From assembly GCA_964023205.1 (NCBI GenBank), contig OZ026837.1, positions 8,102,088 to 8,166,087 of the forward strand: a stretch of 64,000 nt of DNA, written 5' to 3'. Of the stretch, positions 52,893 to 61,100 are shown one piece after another. The DNA comes from Lutraria lutraria. Taxonomy: Eukaryota > Mollusca > Bivalvia > Venerida > Mactridae. A model generated the notes under the pieces. That model was not told where the DNA came from, made no database searches, and was given only the letters and a program-made list of their open reading frames with translations. The first letter of the stretch is position 1, and the number at the start of each line of letters is the position of its first letter. The position numbers and the translations under genes are program-made.

Positions 52893-53360
52893 ATGCCTCA
52901 TTTCATTCTGAGAACTCAAACACTCAAGATGGAGGCTTTATTCAATGAACTCAAAACAGCAAAACAACTGACTGAAAAACAGAGCAGGGTATGGCGTTCA
53001 ATCAGTCGCTTAGCGGCTAGCATTGTTAGAAAAAGGGAACGTGATCTTCAAACCATTGGTGAGACTTTGAATACCATTGAAACCAATCGATTTCATCATA
53101 GAGAAGAATTATCTCAAATGCGAGAGCAATTTCGAGATCAAGTCAGAGAAAGGCAGCGAGATGCTCGGGAACGAACGGCGAATAGACAACGGGAACAAGA
53201 AGAAGAGCATTGGCGCTCTACCGCTCAAGTTGAGTACACGGAACAACCACCAGAACAGGAATGGTCCTGTGGGGATCTAACATGCAGGCTCTGCTATCCC
53301 CTACCAGACTGCAAATGTGAACTATGTACCCAACCAGATCAGTCAGCAAACACGGTTTAA
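52893..53360 (+). CDS. Rightmost Polinton gene: coiled coil with Cys-rich end
   Basis: A 155-residue protein from the ATG at 52893. A long Glu/Arg-rich coiled coil (EELSQMREQFRDQVRERQRD) leads to a Cys-rich end (CGDLTCRLCY and CKCELC), a possible zinc site. The start is preceded by a tandem CRE promoter. The stop at 53358-53360 is followed after 12 nt by tandem histone-type stem-loops inside the right TIR. Function unknown; being at the edge, with its own promoter, it may be a regulatory gene expressed early. Confidence 0.75.
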   Translation: MPHFILRTQTLKMEALFNELKTAKQLTEKQSRVWRSISRLAASIVRKRERDLQTIGETLNTIETNRFHHREELSQMREQFRDQVRERQRDARERTANRQREQEEEHWRSTAQVEYTEQPPEQEWSCGDLTCRLCYPLPDCKCELCTQPDQSANTV

Positions 53361-53368
53361 AAAACCAC

Positions 53369-53624
53369 CAACGGTCCTTTTCAGGGCCACCAACGGCCCT
53401 TTTCAGGGCCACCATGTCTTTTCGAAAGAAAATTCTCTCATTGTCTAAGTCTATACAGTACAAATAACAATACACACACAGTACCCAGAACATTCCTAAA
53501 ATTCAATTCATACTATTTTGGGGTACAACATTGATTTCCAATTTGCCCCAATTTGTCACAATTTTGAAAACTTCTGGGTACCAATTACGTTGATTTGGTA
53601 CCCAGGGTATCGCCGTATACTACT
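53369..53624 (-). repeat. Polinton right terminal inverted repeat, 256 bp
   Basis: Inverted partner of 36330-36585, equal in length. Its inner end lies 8 nt after the last gene's stop codon, so the 3' UTR and 3' end signal of that gene are inside the TIR. Confidence 0.95.
53373..53410 (+). terminator. Tandem histone-type 3' stem-loops (right TIR)
   Basis: GGTCCTTTTCAGGGCC (53373-53388) and GGCCCTTTTCAGGGCC (53395-53410) have 6-bp stems (one G-U pair in the first, perfect in the second), TTTC loops, CCAAC/ACCAAC 5' flanks and ACC(A) 3' flanks. GAAAGAAAA lies 13 nt beyond (53424-53432), the position of the histone downstream element. The first hairpin starts 12 nt after the stop codon, as compact as a histone 3' UTR. 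Confidence 0.75.
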
Positions 53625-53630
53625 CACACC
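53625..53630 (+). repeat. Target-site duplication, right copy
   Basis: CACACC directly after the right TIR, identical to the left copy. Confidence 0.93.
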
Positions 53631-53689
53631 GTTAAATGCTGGTGAATATTTATGTCAAGTATTTCCGAAATCCATCTATATATGACATC

Positions 53690-53900
53690 GTTATTGAGCG
53701 GACACGAAAAATAGCCAATGTTTTAAATTTAGATGTGACCTTGACCATGGAGCTACATCCATGGGTGTTGCGCGAGACACATCGTTCTGTTGACTTATTT
53801 CAAAATCCCCCATTAATGACACAGTTACTGCGAATTAGGATAAGTTTCAAGAGAGACAGACAGACAAACAGATCCCTATATAGCCCCATTATTTTATAGT
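53690..53900. repeat. Dispersed repeat ending in GACAGACAGACA
   Basis: Ordered matches to 28040-28370: GAGCTACATCCATGG, AACTTATTTCAAAATCC-like, GACACAGTTACTG and GACAGACAGACAAACAG, followed by TATATAG and CCCCATTATTTTA. It sits beside the Polinton insertion but is not part of it. Confidence 0.6.
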
Positions 53901-55260
53901 AGTGTATGATAAGAACAAATTGCAGGCAAGAAAATAAATCAGAACAGACAACCATAAAACAGTTACATAAAAATCATTTTAAAAATAAATACATGAAAAC
54001 CGATGACCGGACACTATTATTTTCATGTATTAATTGAAATCGCATCAAATGCAGAACTTTTTCTTCGAGTTTTATTCGAGTTTCGAGTGTCATTGGTCAC
54101 CATAATAAGGCAATTACAAGGGAAAGGAGATATCCGTCCAAATAGAACGATTAGTGTAAACAATAGCTTATTGAATGGTGAGATTATAAAATACATGTAT
54201 TTACACCAGAATTCTTATGTTTTGTTTGCTTCTGGATTCTAACCATTCAAATATATAATATAATTTAATATTGTGAAGCCTTTCAATGAATACAAAGCAT
54301 ATAATCTAAAACATGAGTACGCAATTTATCGTGTAACTAATTTATAGATTACATTTTTAAAAATATATCAATTTTACATACCTAACGAAAGTTGACAATA
54401 TTACTGACAACAGAAATAGACAAGTCTACATTTTCTGAAAATTTCACAACTATGACTTCCAATAGCTATGTAAGCATTTGTGATATAAAGGGTTGGTTTC
54501 GTTTATATGTAGTTTAAATTTAAATTGAATCCGGGTATACTGTAATTACACTAATATGCCAATAGTTTTGCTACGCTTTGTCATCGATAAACAGTTACGA
54601 TTTTAGCCGCTTCGTGTTGCACTGATTCGAGGTCATTTTTGTTGGTTAAAGTTCGCGATGTAAGAGACTTCCATCTTCTTGGAATACCGATTTTCTACCA
54701 TGCCTTTTACCACCTGATAAATGCGATGACCATTTGCAATATCCGGAAAATTAACTGTAAGATATGATGTAAATCACTGAAGAAGAGAACAGTGTATGCC
54801 GATACAGGGATATTATAAAGAAGATCTTAGTGCCAAACCAGGTGAAAGGCTTTTGGTATGTCATAAAATCATTGCGAACTTCTCTTTCCTCGTCAAGTGC
54901 TGGCTTATTCATTGTACACACCAATAGTAGAATCGCCTTTGATGAAACCAGACTGGAAGGGTGTAAGAAGTTTGTAAGAAATGATGTAGTATATACGTGT
55001 TTGTTGATAATTTCCGTGTGTTTACAGACAAGGGAAGGACTGCAGTTACAAGGTTTTGACGGGTAAGACGTTTACGAAGGGTGATAAGAAAGTTCAAGAA
55101 AATGTTATTTCATTTCTTTTTAGACTGATTCATTGCAGGACTGTTATTATAATAAACACTCTTTATTTATTTCACACTTCAAATGAGAAAAATACAGTCA
55201 CTTTAGTCAATACGCACTATCTGGACCATTCTGACGTCGACGTCACAAAAACGACGAGGG
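53901..55260. other. Intergenic DNA with dispersed repeat copies
   Basis: 54365-54480 matches the 24.3-24.5 kb repeat family (ACCTAACGAAAGTTGACAAT). 54605-54760 matches 29040-29300. No gene recognised. Confidence 0.45.
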
Positions 55261-55266
55261 TAACTC

Positions 55267-56230
55267 TTAATCCTTGTAAAAGTACTCGCCATTGAACATG
55301 ATACATTATCTACAATGCTCAATCCACGAGTCTACGAAACAAACCCTGAATTTGTCAGTGCGAATGTTGTCAATGGCACCCTGCACTGCACTTGAAAATT
55401 CGTCTGTGACGTCAAAATGAATGCCCTGAAGAAAGCTTTTTATCGTAGGGAAGAGGAAGAAATCACATGGCACAGGTCAGGGCTGTAAGGAGGGTGGTTC
55501 AGAAGGTCAAACCCCAACTCTGACGTCGAAGAAGATAATGAACATCTGCTATTTGGCAGACAGTGTCTGCTTAAACTTCAGGGATGGAGAGCCGGGTGTT
55601 TACTACATAATGGATCCTGATTGGTTTCCGATGTGTAAAACCTATCGTTGTTTCGTAAAACCCTTGGAACTGGATTCCACGCGTTTAAATAGCCGCAATA
55701 TCCGTTTGCATAATTGGGTTCGCATACGCTTGTGATCAGCTGTTATCTATCTATCTATATATCTATCTATACTGTCACACTCCTCATTCGGGTGTTATGG
55801 ACAGGGGTGCATCGAACGTGCACATACACGCCCACGTTGAGTAGTTCGTGAATAAAATTAAAATCTATCGCACTTTACAAGTCGCTTCAGTTTCTATGAT
55901 TGTAATCCGTCCAGTTGCGCCTTGGTGACCTTGAAGTTCGATGAAGGTATCGTCACTGGACGACCGGTACTCTCTTCATCAGTTGGGTTTTCTCGTCCAT
56001 CTGCAAAGCGTTTGAACCACTAAGTCTTGTAAATGGTTGTCTTCTTGGAAGCAACATCCCCAACGCATTCACTACAAAATCTATGATTTTTATGTTTGAA
56101 AGTCCATCTATTTTGACGAATACTTTGATTGCAAACGTCGACCGAAAACACGACGTAAACGGAAATGACGTCAACATTTGTAAATGACGTTATCAGCGCC
56201 GTGCTAAATGTGAGCGGAATTTGCAACGTT
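55267..56230 (-). pseudogene. Mariner-type transposase pseudogene
   Basis: On the minus strand the N-terminal region (near 56000-56130) reads HKNHRFCSECVGDVASKKTT then, after a frame change, SGSNALQMDEKTQ; the C-terminal part reads LLNHPPYSPDL (catalytic acid region) and ends MFNGEYFYKD. These are mariner transposase motifs. Several frameshifts and a TATC microsatellite (about 55745-55772) inside the gene break it. Confidence 0.75.
55745..55772. repeat. TATC microsatellite
   Basis: TATCTATCTATCTATATATC and following TATCTATAC, inside the mariner relic. Confidence 0.8.
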
Positions 56231-57796
56231 AACCTTGTTGACGCTATGTTTTATAAATACCTGGGCAAATCTACTATGCATGATGAGGTTGCTATGGAGA
56301 CCATAAAAACAAACAAACATAGTTGATGTTTAAGTTTATATCTAAAAAGGCAAATGCCTGTTCTATAACATATCTATGCTACAACTTATTACTATATACA
56401 AATGAGACCTGAGAACTGAGACCCCTCGTATAAGCAAGTTTCCCGTTGGAAGGGAAGATTCGGAGAAGGTAAAACTAGTTCTTCAAACAATGATGAACCA
56501 TGGACTGTCATACATTGCATTATCAAAGTACAAAATAGTAGAGATAAAAATACACTTCAATTGAGATAAAAAAATACACAATAATCAAGATTAATAATAC
56601 AATAATTATCATAAAGAAATATAACTATTTGGATAAAAATTACACAAAAAGCGACAATACAATGACACCTCCCCAATCCGGACTTGAAAAAACAACAGAT
56701 TAATATAACGGTAATCTGCATTAGAATAATATACAATAATCGACAAAATTGAATTGCTTTACATGTTTACGAATAATATTCAATAGAAAACGGAATAAAC
56801 ACATTTTCCGGCTAAGAAGTTTTCTGGATTAGAGAAGTCCGAATTAGAGAGTTTTCATTTTGTTTGATACAATTATCAAAAAATAAAACAACTATTATAA
56901 AAGTGTCATTTTATGATCTTCTTTCTCAATCATATTCAGTTTTGAAACATCATTTGTTTACACTTGCGTGGATATTAGGTTGTCCAAACGTTGAAATTTA
57001 GTATTTGAATGGCGACTCTGAAAAAACATTACATAGATTGACACAATTTTAGCAAGTACGTCTAGTACACACGCAGTTATAATTCAACAATGACATTGAT
57101 TTTCTATTTCTCTTGCAGTCGGACAAATCAAATGTCGGATATGCCGTACAATGAAAATCAATACAAGATTATGATTTATATGACAATATGTAAGCTCCAT
57201 ATCATTTACTTAAAATAACATTGTAACATTAAATGATGAACTATAAATAGTATAGGGACACTATTGGCCAGGGACATTATATTGCAATATATAAAAAACT
57301 GAAACTATTTGATTTGATTGAACATCTACATCTATAGCAAATGCATATTCAATAGCGTTGTACATTACATTCAAATATAAAACAAATAAAAACAATTTCA
57401 AATAATTCCGTGAAAATATAGTACTAAAATAACCCATGGCATATTTTAGTGTCCCTGCACTAGCACACACCATACACACACATTGACATCATGAATTCAG
57501 ACTGACCAAAAGGATTCGCTCGACATAAATATTCGGATTTTCACTTTAGGTTTTATCAAATTATGCACAGGAACTCAAGTAGTACTGTACTAAAGTTTAT
57601 GTCGAATGTTTCTAAAACTGAATGAAACCCTTAAGCGTCCCTTCTCGTAGGTCATATCTATCGAGGAATGTATTTAATACATTACCAATTGAAGTAAGAT
57701 ATGAAATGTTCAATTTTAAGACATCAACAAATTTTAGACTTAAAGTTCAATCAAATATTCAAGCTGGTATATTGTTATAAATAAATACCTCTAAGC
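56231..57796. other. AT-rich intergenic DNA, nothing recognised
   Basis: No supported gene or element. It lies just downstream of the EGF-SEA gene and probably includes its 3' UTR at the right end. Confidence 0.45.
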
Positions 57797-58132
57797 TTAT
57801 ATTCTCTTGTGTTTGTATGTCGGATCATTCCTGAAAAAATAAAGGACGTTCTTAGCATCTACCGGGGTGTTAGCGCCATCTAAAAACTATTACATGATTA
57901 TCATTTATTCGGAATGTTCCATGTGAAATATGAAATCTGTGATATGTTAAATGCTGATCAAATCTGTATAATGCAAATGAAGTCATGATTTCCAATGAAA
58001 ACATAGATCCCTACATTATGTTAAGTTCATGATTTTGGTCATAGGCTGAAATCGATTCCTATTTGAAACATATTCTTACCGCTTATAGACGTTGGAGCTC
58101 TAGCATTGCCCCTTTCTCTGTCAGGATTACCC
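57797..58132 (-). CDS. Cytoplasmic tail exons and stop
   Basis: Exon 58132-58080 (acceptor TTTATTTCAG, donor GTAAGA) encodes GNPDRERGNARAPTSIS. The last exon starts at 57879 after GTTTTTAG and ends at TAA 57799-57797, encoding DGANTPVDAKN and a basic end. An alternative acceptor inside this exon (CTTTATTTTTTCAG) is possible but would change the tail. Confidence 0.6.
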
Positions 58133-61100
58133 CTGAAATAAATTGTTTTACAGTTATAGTTGTATTAAACCAGTGCATTTTTGTACCACGAATGAAATTA
58201 CAAAACTTAGTTCATATAAAAATATACCAAAATAACGCAATAGATATTGGCTACGAACAGTTCAAAGGCTGTGTAATTTGTGACACAACATTGGTTCCCA
58301 ATCACGTTGCACGTAATGAGTTGTATTGAAATACAGGGAAACTTGACAGTATAATTTACATCAGTAAACCCAGTGTATATGCAAATCTGTATATTAAGTA
58401 AATGAACATACTATTAGCAACAATTACCTTTTATGTTTCTTCTCTCTTCGTTTTCTTATACACAATGCACACATTATTACGAATATGATGGCAATACAGA
58501 GGAAAGTAACGCCAGCTGTTGGCAGTATATACACCAGATAATTTGCTAAAAATAAAACAACGAACTGTCTCAGAATGATAAATATCGAATCACATTTTGT
58601 AACCATTAGGTAGTTAGGTCGGACGCTGAAGCCAAAGTCGGTGCATGTACTACTTAGAAGGAAGCAGGTAACGACATCGTGGACAGGTTGCGATGTCGGG
58701 GTCAGTATCGACAACAATGAAGATATACAACTTTAATCTGAAATTATCTTCAAATGAGAGATAATCGAAGACAATTCTATGTCCATCGTTACGAAATAAA
58801 TACAAGATGTCAAGCTTCCGACATCAAGACGTACTCCTTATATTACTTCTTTTAAAGTGTCGATGTTAAAGGTATTGAACTTCACTTATCAATTGGTCTA
58901 TATATTAGAAAAATTAAATTCGATAGTAATTACAACAAAACAAGCAGTATTTACTTACGTGTGGTAGTATCTGTAACTTCATTTCTGAAATGTGTTACTG
59001 TAACATTAGTATTTTGGTTATGCATTACTTCATAAACTATTTTAATAATCGCTGTCAATATAATTTGCGATTTGTGCACGAACTTCAATATTGTTCAAAG
59101 CGATATCCTAAGGGATGTTCCATCGTTAAAAAATAAATAAGTTAAATGTCTTTAAATGTGTATCACTAAACTTATATTTCATAAGTGCTAATGACTTGTA
59201 CATGTATGTAACCATGTAATACTTCTACAAAAAAAACTGATAAAAAAAGCATGATGACATCAGTGTTAGTTGACATTGAGGTTTACGTCAATGCGGGCAC
59301 ATTCGTTTGAAATTCAATTTGGATATTTACATTTAGTTAAATGTATAATAACGGTGCATTCATTTAATTTGTAACAGAATAAGAAATAAATTATGAAAAG
59401 AAAACAAAACAAAACCATCTAAATTTAAATTGAATGTCAAATATGTCTACGTTTGGTGTTTGGAATATTACATAACAGTGCTGAAAAAGATTCAACCTAG
59501 TTCAAACTAATATCTAAAACTTACAAACATGTCGGACCGTCGTTTGAGATTTCACATCGTTGACCTTGGTCACATCCCTCCATGTAAGTTTCTAAGATGT
59601 GACATTCGTTCGTAATGTTTGCAGGCAAATCTATGAAAACATGAAATGTAATGTCCGATCAACTAATAGAATATAGAGATTAATATTAACAACTAATGAA
59701 TAAACAGTAACGATCGTACAACAAAATACATGTAGTAAATACTGCTCCATTTATTATACCAAAGAATACTTATGGGGTGTTTAGTCCGTCTTCAAAATTA
59801 TTTGAAATGTACGTACACTCTGTAACCTTCGTACAAGAGAACATTTTGAATACTGTCCTAACTTTGACTATTACTAAGTGACCAATACATACATTCAGAC
59901 AACACTTTCAATATCTAACGCCATTTGTCGGGCAGAAAACATTACTTTAATCCAACGATGGTCTTACTTTCGATTTATACTTGGTATATGTTTACATACA
60001 GATATATCATCAACACATAGCAGCTAGCCCGTTGTTCAATTTCTGGTGATTACACTGATGTGCAAGTTAATAGAGGTTAACACTAGCAATTACATTAAAA
60101 AGTCTTGACAACATAAAAGTTATCATCGAATTAAAAAACATCTTACATGAACGTGACGCAACAGTAACACCGTCATATGTTATGTCCGTTCCTGAAGAAA
60201 GCACCACAGTTGCATGAACCAAATTTGTTGAATCAGTTTCGTCATATAGAACTGTATAGTCGATTACTGTACTACTTTCTGTTGTTCTGATAAGACAAAT
60301 TGAGAGTATTATTTACAGATGAATAAATTTAGTACGTAAGTCACTCTTATTACTCACTCTAAATGTATTTCTCTTCGACTAAATACGCAATTGAAGTACG
60401 CATATATATAAAACAAGTGGTAATATTCAATTTCAAAACTAGCTTTAGGAACATATAAAGCAATCTCATTTTTTGTGGAATCAAATTGAGAAGATACATA
60501 ACGGTTGGAAAATTTATTAATTTAGTTGAATACATGTGGTTGTAATGCAGTGATATTCAAAGAGAAGTGTTGTCTAAATGAGGGATAACCGTTTTCGACC
60601 TTCAGTACATTTTATCTTAAAATATAACATGAATAGAAAACTGTTTTGAATTATATAAATATTAGTGTTTACCGCATTGACTTGATTACAACTGTAACGC
60701 CACCCGATGCATACGTTTGGTAAAATTCTTCAAGCTGACAAGATATTGTAATAGATAATTAAGTTACATTTATAAAAACAAATAAACATAAAACATTTAT
60801 TATTAATAAGTACAATAGTTTACTGAATAAACACACAACATTATAATACAATAGTTGATTGATTAAATGTAAGTCAATATTTACAGAGAATTAAACATTA
60901 AATACTGTTAACCAAATTAGTATTGAAACTGCAGCACATATACATACAGATTGTTTGACGGCTTCTGGGGTCAATGTTTCTGATCGTTCAACTCTTTTCT
61001 TCAATTCAAATAAATAACTGATTGCAACTGAAGCCTGGAAAGATCTCTCGAATGGACCTGTTTCAAAATGGAACAAATGTAAAGTATATTTTTTTTATTT

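Larger units (their letters stand above)
36330..53624 (+). mobile_element. Polinton/Maverick element, 17,295 bp, with TIRs and 6-bp TSD
   Basis: The element is bounded by 256-bp inverted repeats starting AGTAGTATACGG and by an exact 6-bp direct duplication CACACC (36324-36329 and 53625-53630), both hallmarks of Polintons. It carries the full expected set: PolB, integrase, packaging ATPase, adenain-like protease, major and minor capsid proteins, plus about a dozen small genes. Most genes from 39.6 kb onward run rightward and are very tightly packed, some with ATGA stop-start overlaps, a virus-like layout. Low TIR divergence (2 of 256) points to a recent insertion. One clear lesion is visible, a frameshift in PolB. 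Confidence 0.97.

Noticed and set aside
53373..53410. Bacterial Rho-independent terminators
   Set aside because: No T-run follows the stems, the context is an animal genome, and flanks and loop match the histone stem-loop far better.
58063..58329. 88-codon plus-strand ORF
   Set aside because: It is antisense to a phase-consistent coding exon of the EGF-SEA gene.
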